Shown here: positions 18,107 to 25,472 of the stretch, one piece after another | Numbering within the stretch: the first letter of the stretch is position 1 | How the letters are laid out: each line of letters opens with the position of its first letter | Assembly (NCBI GenBank): GCA_937891825.1 | Contig: CALAHN010000089.1 | Coordinates: forward strand, 62,001 to 126,000 | Length of the DNA stretch: 64,000 nt | DNA from: an uncultured Alphaproteobacteria bacterium | GTDB taxonomy: Bacteria > Pseudomonadota > Alphaproteobacteria > Bin95 | Reading direction: 5' to 3' | Program-made: the position numbers and the translations under genes | Notes under the pieces: generated by a model | Told to the model about the DNA's origin: nothing | Seen by the model: the letters and a program-made list of their open reading frames with translations, nothing else | Database searches by the model: none

Positions 18107-18161
18107 TTCGAGCCCTGCCCGAAATCCGGCTTTCGCCGCGCCCCTCCGCGACGCTGACTTT

Positions 18162-18176
18162 AATTCGCAGCGAATT
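18162..18176 (+). promoter_or_regulatory. Perfect 15-base palindrome upstream of trkH
   Basis: AATTCGC and GCGAATT face each other around a single A. The palindrome lies 62 bases upstream of the trkH ATG in the apaG-trkH gap. Its length and short centre fit a dimeric repressor operator, but no regulator can be named, so function is inference. Confidence 0.35.
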
Positions 18177-18238
18177 CCGGTATTCTCCGGCGATGTACGG
18201 CGGGCGGCTGATCTGCCGCGACTGGGACAATCGCGCTC

Positions 18239-19690
18239 ATGAATTTCCGGCCGGTGGCGTTTCTGACAGGGCTTTTGTTGTCGGGCTTGGCCATCGCCAT
18301 GATCCCGCCTGTGATCGCCGATCTTCTCCACGGCAACAAGAACTGGCTGGTGTTTGTCGCGGCGGCTGGCCTGACGCTGTTTGTCGGCGTCGGGCTTAGC
18401 GTTTCCTGTTGGCCCGGCGCCGGCAAGTTCCGCATCACCACCCGGGAGACCTTCGTCTTCACGGCGAGCAACTGGGCGACGCTGGCGGCCTTCGCGGCCT
18501 TGCCGTTTGTCTTCGCCGACCTGGGGCTCGACTATACCGACGCCTATTTCGAAGCGATGTCGGGCCTGACCACGACCGGCTCGACGGTCATCGTCGGCCT
18601 GGATTTCGCGGCGCCGGGACTGCTGCTCTGGCGGGCGCTCCTGCAGTGGATCGGCGGCATCGGCATTGTCGTGACCGCGATCGCCATTCTTCCGGCGCTG
18701 CAGGTCGGCGGCATGCAGCTCTTCCGGGCCGAGGCCCTGGAGCAGCACGAGAAGGTCCTGCCGCGCGCCGCCCAGATCGCCGTCGGCATCGGCGGCGTTT
18801 ATCTGACCTGCACCATCATCGTCGCCGCCGGCTATTGGCTGGTCGGCATGAATACCTTCGATGCGATCACCCATGCGATGACGACGATATCGACCGGCGG
18901 TTATGCGAACTACGATTCCTCCTTCGGAAATTTCGAAGGATCGCCTGTCCTGTTTATCGCGACATTCGGCATGATCCTCGGCTCCCTGCCGTTCATCATG
19001 TATCTGAAGGCGATCCGCGTATCGGTTCGCGTCGCGCTGCGGGATCCGCAAGCGCGCGGCTTCATGGTCGCGGCCCTGGGTTTCGTCGTGTTCGCCGTCG
19101 CCATGCGCAATTGGGACGACGCGGAATCCGGCGTCATGCTGGTCGCGGACACCGCCTTCAATGTCGTTTCGATCATGACCGGCACCGGCTATGCGAACGA
19201 GAATTTCGAGCTTTGGGGCGCATTCGCGACGCCGTTTTTCTTCATCCTGATGTTCATTGGCGGCTGTGCGGGCTCGACGACCTGCGCGATCAAGATCTTT
19301 CGCTTCCAGGTGCTGTTCGCATTCGCCGCGGCGCAATTGCGGCGCCTGGCGCGGCCCCATCGCGTGGCGCGGGCGCGCTATGCCGGCAAGGCTCTCCTGC
19401 CGGAGACCATCGATTCCGTGATGGCGTTCTTCTTCCTCTACATGGTGTGCTTCGTGCTGCTGGCGCTTGGCCTTGGCATGTGCGGGGCGGATGCGATGAC
19501 GGCGCTTTCGGGCGCCGCGACGGCGATTTCCAACGTCGGGCCGGGGCTTGGGGCGGAGATCGGCCCCGAAGGCAATTTCGCCGGTCTGCCCGACGCCGCC
19601 AAATGGCTTCTGGCGGCCGGCATGCTGCTCGGACGGCTGGAATTGTTCACCGTCCTGATTCTGCTGATGCCCCGCTTCTGGCGGAGTTGA
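18239..19690 (+). CDS. trkH: TrkH-family potassium uptake channel subunit
   Basis: A 483-residue inner-membrane protein with the four pore repeats of the SKT superfamily. The filter segments are visible as TTTGSTVI (about residue 111), TISTGGYAN (about 220), TGTGYAN (about 316) and SNVGPGLG (about 432). TrkH forms the K+-conducting pore and works with the cytoplasmic regulator TrkA, which is not encoded in this window. The gene stands alone, with apaG before it and prpE convergent after it. A perfect palindrome lies upstream. Confidence 0.95.
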   Translation: MNFRPVAFLTGLLLSGLAIAMIPPVIADLLHGNKNWLVFVAAAGLTLFVGVGLSVSCWPGAGKFRITTRETFVFTASNWATLAAFAALPFVFADLGLDYTDAYFEAMSGLTTTGSTVIVGLDFAAPGLLLWRALLQWIGGIGIVVTAIAILPALQVGGMQLFRAEALEQHEKVLPRAAQIAVGIGGVYLTCTIIVAAGYWLVGMNTFDAITHAMTTISTGGYANYDSSFGNFEGSPVLFIATFGMILGSLPFIMYLKAIRVSVRVALRDPQARGFMVAALGFVVFAVAMRNWDDAESGVMLVADTAFNVVSIMTGTGYANENFELWGAFATPFFFILMFIGGCAGSTTCAIKIFRFQVLFAFAAAQLRRLARPHRVARARYAGKALLPETIDSVMAFFFLYMVCFVLLALGLGMCGADAMTALSGAATAISNVGPGLGAEIGPEGNFAGLPDAAKWLLAAGMLLGRLELFTVLILLMPRFWRS

Positions 19691-19709
19691 GCGCGGCCCG
19701 GGCTGCGGT

Positions 19710-21611
19710 TCAGCTCGGCCGGGCGTACCCCGCAAGCTGCAAGGCCGCCTCGATCTCCGCCAGGATCGCCGGATCGTCGATCGTTGCCGGCATCTTGAAG
19801 GTCTGGCTGTCGGCGATTTTCTGCATGGCGCCGCGCAGCACCTTGCCCGAGCGGGTCTTCGGCAGCCGATCGACGACAATCGCGGTCTTGAAGGCCGCGA
19901 CCGGGCCGATCCTGTCGCGGATCAGGCGCACGCATTCGGCCGCAATTTCTGCGTGCGGGCGATTGACGCCGGACGACAGCACCAGGAAGCCGATCGGCGC
20001 CTGGCCCTTGAGGGGGTCCTGGACGCCGACGACAGCGCATTCCGCGACGTCGGCATGGCTGGCCAAAACTTCCTCCATCGCGCCGGTCGAAAGCCGATGG
20101 CCCGCGACATTGATGATGTCGTCGGTGCGCGCCATAACGTAGATGTAGCCGTCGGCGTCGATATAGCCCGCGTCCGCCGTCTCGTAATAGCCGGGAAAGC
20201 GCTTGAAATAGGCGGCTTGGTAGCGCTCATGGGCGTTCCAGAGCGTCGGAAAGGCGCTTGGCGGCAAGGGCAGCTTCGCGACCAGGGCGCCGATGCCGCC
20301 GGGCGCGACTTCCTTGCCGTCGTCATCGAGCGCGCGGATATCCCAGCCCGGCGCCGCCTTGGCGGGCGAGCCTGGCTTGATCGGCAGAAGCTCGATGCCC
20401 GGATAGTTCGCCGCGATCGACCAGCCGGTCTCGGTCTGCCACCAGTGGTCGATGACGGGCACGCCCAGTTGGCTTTCCGCCCAGCCAAGCGTATCGGGAT
20501 CGGACCGTTCGCCGGCCAGATAGAGCGCGCGCAAGCTGGACAGGTTGTACTGCCTGAACAGCCTGCCCTCCGGATCGTCGCGCCGGATCGCCCGGAAGGC
20601 CGTCGGCGCCGTGAAGAGGGCCTTCACGTCATATTCCTCGACGATCCGCCAGAAGACCCCGGCATCCGGGGTCCCGACCGGCTTGCCTTCGAACAACACC
20701 GTCGCGCAGCCATGGATCAGGGGCGCATAGACGATATAGCTGTGGCCGACGACCCAACCGACGTCCGAGGCCGCCCAGAATGTCTCCCCGGGCGCCATGC
20801 CGTAAATGTTCGGCATCGACCAGGCGAGCGCCACCAGATGTCCCCCATTGTCGCGCACGACGCCCTTCGGCTCCCCGGTCGTGCCGGAGGTATAGAGGAT
20901 ATAAAGCGGGTCGGTCGCCTTGACCGGCACGCAAGGCTGGGGCGTCGCCGTGGCCATGGCCTCGGTCCAGTCGATGTCGCGGCCGGGGGTCATTGCGGCT
21001 TTGGCCTGGCGGCGCTGCAGGATCACCGTATGGGCGGGTTTGTTCTTGGCGGTCGCGATGGCGCTATCGAGCAGGGGCTTGTAGGCGACGACCCGGCCCG
21101 GCTCGATCCCGCAGGAGGCTGCGACCACGACCTTGGCGCGGCTGTCGTCGATCCTGACCGCGAGTTCGTTGGCCGCGAACCCGCCGAACACCACGGAATG
21201 CACGGCGCCGATCCGCGCGCAGGCCAGCATGGCGATGATCGTTTCCGGGATCATCGGCATATAGATCACCACCCGGTCGCCCTTCGTGACGCCGAGGCCC
21301 TTGAGGACGCCGGCGAAGCGGGCTGTCTGGTCCATGAGGTCGCTATAGGTCAGGCGGGCTTTGGCGCCGGTGATCGGGCTGTCGTAATAGACGGCGACCG
21401 CATCGCCGCGGCCGGCCAGAACATGGCGGTCGACAGCGTTATGGCAGGTGTTGGTCTCGGCCCCGACGAACCAGCGGCGCGGAAATTCGCCTTCGGGGGA
21501 GAGGACGCGATCCCAGGGCTTGAACCAGTCGATGGCGCTGGCGGCCTCGCCCCAGAAGCCTTCCGGGTCCGCCAGGGAACGGCGGTGCAGGTCATCGTAG
21601 CTCTGGCGCAT
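19710..21611 (-). CDS. prpE: Propionate-CoA ligase (PrpE-type)
   Basis: A 633-residue AMP-forming acyl-CoA synthetase of the propionyl-CoA synthetase group. The nucleotide loop is YTSGTTGEPKGVVRD followed by NGGH, a PrpE hallmark; WWQTETGW, the ARTDDIINVAGHRLS hinge and the acetylatable lysine in KTRSGKVLRG are present. Length is typical for PrpE (about 630). ATG at 21611 has GGAGGAG upstream, while upstream in-frame codons look non-coding. It is divergent from the SDR and acyl-CoA dehydrogenase genes, and no methylcitrate-cycle gene is nearby. Confidence 0.92.
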   Translation of the reverse strand: MRQSYDDLHRRSLADPEGFWGEAASAIDWFKPWDRVLSPEGEFPRRWFVGAETNTCHNAVDRHVLAGRGDAVAVYYDSPITGAKARLTYSDLMDQTARFAGVLKGLGVTKGDRVVIYMPMIPETIIAMLACARIGAVHSVVFGGFAANELAVRIDDSRAKVVVAASCGIEPGRVVAYKPLLDSAIATAKNKPAHTVILQRRQAKAAMTPGRDIDWTEAMATATPQPCVPVKATDPLYILYTSGTTGEPKGVVRDNGGHLVALAWSMPNIYGMAPGETFWAASDVGWVVGHSYIVYAPLIHGCATVLFEGKPVGTPDAGVFWRIVEEYDVKALFTAPTAFRAIRRDDPEGRLFRQYNLSSLRALYLAGERSDPDTLGWAESQLGVPVIDHWWQTETGWSIAANYPGIELLPIKPGSPAKAAPGWDIRALDDDGKEVAPGGIGALVAKLPLPPSAFPTLWNAHERYQAAYFKRFPGYYETADAGYIDADGYIYVMARTDDIINVAGHRLSTGAMEEVLASHADVAECAVVGVQDPLKGQAPIGFLVLSSGVNRPHAEIAAECVRLIRDRIGPVAAFKTAIVVDRLPKTRSGKVLRGAMQKIADSQTFKMPATIDDPAILAEIEAALQLAGYARPS

Positions 21612-21768
21612 CGGGCGGCTCCTCCGGAAACTATTAATGCGGCATTCTGGTCCAGGGGCTGGGCGCGCGACGGGCGATCCGTCACGCGGTCCCTGGCTTG
21701 CCGTTCTCTTGGGCGTTGGGTCAGGATATACCCTCGGCACTGTGTCTTAAAATAGGGAATGGCGGGCT

Positions 21769-22683
21769 ATGGGGATTCTGGACGGCAAGGTCGCATTGGT
21801 GACCGGGGCAGGGCGCGGCATCGGCCGGGCGATCGCGTTCGATATGGCGAAGGCGGGCGCGAAGGTCGTCGTCAATGACCTGGGCGCGGCCCTGGGCGGC
21901 GGCGAGGGCGACGAAGGCCCGGCGCAGCAGACGGCGAGCGACCTTCGCAAGGCAGGCTATGAGGCGGCATACAACACCGACAGCGTCGCCGAGGAATCCG
22001 GCGGCCGCCGCATGGTCGAAACCGCGATGGACACGTTCGGCGGCATCGATTGCGTCGTCAATGTCGCGGGCATCCTGCGCGACGGCATGCTGCACAAGAT
22101 GAGCGCGCAGGAATGGCGCGCCGTCATCGACGTCCACCTCAACGGCTGCTTCAACGTCTCCCGCGCCGCGATTGAGCATATGCGCGAGAAGGGCTCCGGC
22201 GCGTTCGTGCATTTCACGTCGACCTCCGGCCTGGTCGGCCAGATCGGGCAGGCGAACTACGGCGCGGCCAAGATGGGCATTGTCGGCTTGAGCCGCATTC
22301 TGGCGATGGAGGGCGCGGCCAAGGGCGTGCGCTCGAACGCCCTCGCGCCGTTCGCCTGGACGCGCATGATCGAATCGATCCCGATCAAGAGCGACGAGCA
22401 AGCCCGCGCATTCGAAGCGTTCCGGACAGGCGCGACGCCGGAGCATGTGGCGCCGGTCGTCAGTTACCTCTGCAGCGACGCGGCGTCGGGCGTGAACGGC
22501 CAAGTATTCGGCGTCCGCGGCAACGAAATTTACCTGTTCAGCCAACCCCGCCCGGTCAAGACGCTCCACAACGGCGCCGGCTGGACCCATGCAAGCCTGG
22601 CCGCGATGGTCGAGCCGTCGATCCGGAACGAAATGACCAGCCTGGAAGGCACGGGCGAATATTTCAGTTGGGACCCGATTTAA
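21769..22683 (+). CDS. SDR-family (3-hydroxyacyl-CoA-type) dehydrogenase
   Basis: A 304-residue short-chain dehydrogenase resembling the dehydrogenase part of peroxisomal multifunctional enzyme type 2 (HSD17B4). The NAD-binding glycines are TGAGRGIG (residues 13-20), the NVAG motif is present, and the active site is Ser with YGAAK (about residues 164-168). The NDLGAALGGGEGDEGPAQQ insert after the second strand is typical of the HSD17B4-like group. Followed after 12 bases by an acyl-CoA dehydrogenase, so the pair could carry two beta-oxidation-like steps. Confidence 0.88.
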   Translation: MGILDGKVALVTGAGRGIGRAIAFDMAKAGAKVVVNDLGAALGGGEGDEGPAQQTASDLRKAGYEAAYNTDSVAEESGGRRMVETAMDTFGGIDCVVNVAGILRDGMLHKMSAQEWRAVIDVHLNGCFNVSRAAIEHMREKGSGAFVHFTSTSGLVGQIGQANYGAAKMGIVGLSRILAMEGAAKGVRSNALAPFAWTRMIESIPIKSDEQARAFEAFRTGATPEHVAPVVSYLCSDAASGVNGQVFGVRGNEIYLFSQPRPVKTLHNGAGWTHASLAAMVEPSIRNEMTSLEGTGEYFSWDPI

Positions 22684-22695
22684 GGACCGATCGCC

Positions 22696-23838
22696 ATGGC
22701 CCTCCGGCACCCGATCTATGACGCTGATTCCGAACTGATCCGGGATCAGATCCGGCGCTTTATCGCGTCGGAGATCGAGCCTTACGGCGAAGCCTGGGAA
22801 GAAGAGGGCGCCTTTCCCCGTGAGCTTTACCGGAAAGCGGGAGACGCCGGCTTACTTGGGTTGGGCTTCGAGGAGGAGTATGGCGGCTCGGGCGGCGGGC
22901 TGCTGTACTATTGCCTCGCGCGGGAAGAATTCGCGGCGTCGGGGTTTTCAGGCGTTCGGGTCGGCCTTATGGCCCATGGCATCGGGTTGCCGCCGATCCT
23001 GAAACTAGGGTCCGAGGCGCTCCGACAGGAGATCGCGCCGGCTGTCCTGGCGGGCGACAAGATCATTTGCCTCGCGATTTCCGAGCCCGACGCCGGGTCC
23101 GATGTCGCGAGCATTCGGACGACGGCGCGTCGTGACGGCGACAGCTACATTGTCAATGGCGCGAAGTGTTTCATTTCAAACGGCGTTCGCGCCGACTACA
23201 TGACGGTCGCGGTGCGCACAGGCGGCCCAGGCATGGCCGGGGTTTCCTTGCTGGTCATACCGGGCGATGCGCCGGGCGTTTCGCGGACCGCCATGAAGAA
23301 GGTCGGTTGGTGGACATCCGACACCGCGGAAATCGCCTTCGCGGACGTTCGCGTGCCGGCGGCGAACTTGCTGGGCGCTGAGAATGCCGGGTTCCGCGGC
23401 ATCATGAATAATTTCAACCTCGAGCGGTTAGGCATCGCGGCGTCGTTGATCGGCATCAGCCGGTGCGCCTATGACGAAACCGTGCGGTACGCCCATGAGC
23501 GGAAGACCTTCGGCAAGGCGTTAGCGGAGCATCAGGTCGTGCGCCACAAGCTTGTCGACATGCGCGCCGGGATTGAAGCTTTGCAGGCGATGATGGATAC
23601 GCTGATCTGGCGCGTTCAACAGGGCGAGGCATGCATCGCTGAAATTGCGATGCTGAAGGCGTTCGGCGGCGAAATTCAAGAGAAGGTCGCAGCCGAAGCG
23701 GCGCAGATTTTTGGCGGTGCTGGCATGATCCGCGGGCACAAAGTCGAGCGGATTTTTCGTGAGTCGAAAATCCTGTCCATCGGCGGCGGCAGCGCCGAGG
23801 TCATGAAGGACTTGGCCAGCCGGCAACTCGGCTGGTAG
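22696..23838 (+). CDS. Acyl-CoA dehydrogenase (380 residues)
   Basis: FAD-dependent acyl-CoA dehydrogenase of normal length. Visible family marks are CLAISEPDAGSDVASI (about residues 116-131), the TAEIAFADVRVP strand, YAHERKTFGKAL and QIFGGAGMIRGHKVERIFRESKI. At the position where many members have the catalytic glutamate (usually YEGT), this protein reads IGGGSAE, so the base is either supplied elsewhere or replaced. Its neighbour is an SDR of the hydroxyacyl-CoA type. A strong hairpin begins at the last base of its stop codon (23838-23865). Confidence 0.9.
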   Translation: MALRHPIYDADSELIRDQIRRFIASEIEPYGEAWEEEGAFPRELYRKAGDAGLLGLGFEEEYGGSGGGLLYYCLAREEFAASGFSGVRVGLMAHGIGLPPILKLGSEALRQEIAPAVLAGDKIICLAISEPDAGSDVASIRTTARRDGDSYIVNGAKCFISNGVRADYMTVAVRTGGPGMAGVSLLVIPGDAPGVSRTAMKKVGWWTSDTAEIAFADVRVPAANLLGAENAGFRGIMNNFNLERLGIAASLIGISRCAYDETVRYAHERKTFGKALAEHQVVRHKLVDMRAGIEALQAMMDTLIWRVQQGEACIAEIAMLKAFGGEIQEKVAAEAAQIFGGAGMIRGHKVERIFRESKILSIGGGSAEVMKDLASRQLGW

Positions 23839-23865
23839 GGGCGCTGGCCGTCGGCGCAGCGCCCC
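23838..23865 (+). repeat. Hairpin between convergent genes
   Basis: GGGGCGCTG (23838-23846) and CAGCGCCCC (23857-23865) form a perfect nine-base-pair stem with a ten-base loop, directly after the acyl-CoA dehydrogenase stop and before the convergent small-protein gene. No T-tract follows on either strand, so it may protect 3' ends or assist factor-dependent termination rather than act as a classical terminator. Confidence 0.6.
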
Positions 23866-23894
23866 GTTCCATCGACTGGTAAGCCAGCGGCCGG

Positions 23895-24038
23895 CTATTT
23901 CGCCTTTTTGCCGGCGCCGGTCTTCGGCGCTGTCGGGCGGGCGATGTTGAGCGGGGTTGCTGCTGGCGCGGCTTTCGGCTTCTCCTGCTTCGGTTTCTTG
24001 GTTTCCCGATTGCCGGTTCTATTATTTCCTTTAGCCAT
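23895..24038 (-). CDS. Small basic Lys/Pro/Ala-rich protein (47 residues)
   Basis: MAKGNNRTGNRETKKPKQEK starts a 47-residue, strongly basic, low-complexity protein ending in GAGKKAK. GGAG lies about eight bases upstream of the ATG at 24038, which supports translation. Similar short MAKGNNR-type proteins occur in alphaproteobacteria as conserved hypotheticals. No domain or membrane segment is present; nucleic-acid binding is plausible from the charge but unproven. A longer upstream in-frame extension to 24239 overlaps the end of the SDR upstream region and is not supported. Confidence 0.6.
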   Translation of the reverse strand: MAKGNNRTGNRETKKPKQEKPKAAPAATPLNIARPTAPKTGAGKKAK

Positions 24039-24242
24039 GATACGCTCCGTCAGGTAAGGGACCGCCGCCGGCAGGCCGGGCAGGGTCTCAGGGGGTTGGA
24101 AGACGCAAGCAATGACTGCGGGGCGCGTCGCTTCCGGCGCGGAGCGCAGACCTTTCAAGGCAAGCTGCGTAGTATTACAGCAATTCCGCGGCGGCCGTAA
24201 TGATCTTCTTTGACGGTTCGCAGCTTGCTTGAGCGCCATTCA

Positions 24243-25019
24243 CTACCGGCAGCCGCCGTCGACCCGGATGATGGCGGCCGTCGTGAAGCTGGCATGGTCG
24301 GAGGCGAGATACAGCGCCGCGCCCACGATCTCCTCCGGCGCGCCGCCGCGTTTCATGGCGATCAGGGCGTCGGCGCGCGCCTGAAACGCCGCCGCGTCCC
24401 AGGCCTTCGAAACGTCGGTCAGGAACGGGCCGGGCATGATGCAATTGACCCGAACTTTCGGCCCAAGCGCGTCGGCCAGGGCTTCGGTCATGGCGTTGAG
24501 GCCGGCCTTCGCCGCCGCATAGGTCACGACATGCTTCTGGGGGCGAATCGCGGCCAGGCTGGAAATATTGACGATCGACCCGCCAGCGCCCGCCGCCATG
24601 CGTTCGCCGATCACGGCCGACAACCGGAATGGGCCTTTCAGGTTGAGATCGAGCACGGCGTCGTAGAGCCGCTCGTCGATGCTTGTCAGGCTTTCGTAGA
24701 GCGGCGACTTGCCAGCATTGTTCACCAGAATATCGACCCGTCCGAAGCGGTCGTAGGCGGCGTCGATCAGGGCGTCGCAGCCATCCCAGCGGCTGACATT
24801 GGCGGCGACGGGCAGGGCCTGGCGGCCGAGGGCCGCAATCTCCGCCGCGACGGCCTGGCAGGCGTCCAGCTTGCGGGAGGCGACGACGATGTCCGCGCCA
24901 GCTTCGGCATAGGCCAGCGCGATCGCCCGACCGAGGCCCCGACTGCCGCCGGTGATCAAGGCGACCTTGCCGGAGAGGTCGATGACATGGCGGCCGGGCA
25001 ATGGGGATGAATTGGCCAT
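24243..25019 (-). CDS. SDR-family oxidoreductase (258 residues)
   Basis: A classical short-chain dehydrogenase. Cofactor glycines TGGSRGLG (residues 22-29), NNAG, the catalytic Ser in NISSLAA, and YAAAK (Tyr/Lys) are present, and the chain ends in IIRVDGGCR as in the FabG-like group. Third gene of a run with the 590-residue acyl-CoA dehydrogenase and the OB-fold protein; the start follows the OB-fold stop by three bases. Likely a hydroxyacyl-CoA or alcohol dehydrogenase, but the substrate is not determinable. Confidence 0.88.
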   Translation of the reverse strand: MANSSPLPGRHVIDLSGKVALITGGSRGLGRAIALAYAEAGADIVVASRKLDACQAVAAEIAALGRQALPVAANVSRWDGCDALIDAAYDRFGRVDILVNNAGKSPLYESLTSIDERLYDAVLDLNLKGPFRLSAVIGERMAAGAGGSIVNISSLAAIRPQKHVVTYAAAKAGLNAMTEALADALGPKVRVNCIMPGPFLTDVSKAWDAAAFQARADALIAMKRGGAPEEIVGAALYLASDHASFTTAAIIRVDGGCR

Positions 25020-25022
25020 CGG

Positions 25023-25469
25023 TCAAATCCCTTCGCGGATGAACTGGGGCACGTTCATGCCCTTGCCGCGCGCTTCGAAGACGCAGCGGACGGCGTCGCC
25101 GATGGCGACTGCTAGCGCGCCCGGACCGACGATACTGGCCAGCATCCGCGGGCCCTCGGCCAGGTCGATCAGCGCGATCGGGTAGGGCGCGCGAGCTTGA
25201 AAGACCGGGTCGGGCGCGCGGCGGACGATGGAGAAGCTGTAGACGACGCCCCGGCCCGACGCCTCGAACCATTCCACGTCCGCCTGGTCCCCGCCTGCCC
25301 GTTCCCCCCTCGCAGGCGACATCTGGCGGGGATAATGCCAGACCGCGCCGGATGTCCGGCAGCGCTGCAGCATCAGCCGACCCTCTGCCGCCGCCGCCCA
25401 ATAGGGCGCGGTCGCGGCGGTCGGCAGCGGCAGCGGCAGGGCAAGGTCGAGGGCGCCGTCGTCCGGCAT
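25023..25469 (-). CDS. DUF35-type OB-fold protein with a degenerate zinc ribbon
   Basis: A 148-residue relative of the Zn-ribbon/OB-fold acyl-CoA-associated proteins that partner thiolase-like or acyl-CoA-handling enzymes. The OB-fold part is well conserved (GRGVVYSFSIVRR, ALIDLAEGPRMLA, GDAVRCVFEA). The N-terminal rubredoxin-like ribbon keeps its HYPR core, but of the four expected cysteines only the first remains (QRCRTSG; the others read Ser, Ser and Arg), so zinc binding there is unlikely. No thiolase is adjacent. It starts three bases after the acyl-CoA dehydrogenase stop and ends three bases before the SDR start. Confidence 0.8.
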   Translation of the reverse strand: MPDDGALDLALPLPLPTAATAPYWAAAAEGRLMLQRCRTSGAVWHYPRQMSPARGERAGGDQADVEWFEASGRGVVYSFSIVRRAPDPVFQARAPYPIALIDLAEGPRMLASIVGPGALAVAIGDAVRCVFEARGKGMNVPQFIREGI

Positions 25470-25472
25470 GGC

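Noticed and set aside
17720..19879. Long open frame opposite apaG and trkH (719 codons), and similar ones at 982-3123, 43773-45818, 51450-53570, 55152-57299 and 61293-63425
   Set aside because: These mirror well-supported genes on the other strand, have low-complexity Arg/Gly/Ala-rich translations without family motifs, and arise from GC-rich codon use.
23838..23865. Classical Rho-independent terminator after the acyl-CoA dehydrogenase
   Set aside because: The stem is strong but neither strand has a T-tract after it; kept only as a hairpin.
24039..24239. Longer form of the 47-residue basic protein
   Set aside because: The extension has no ribosome site and a non-coding-looking composition, while GGAG precedes the ATG at 24038.
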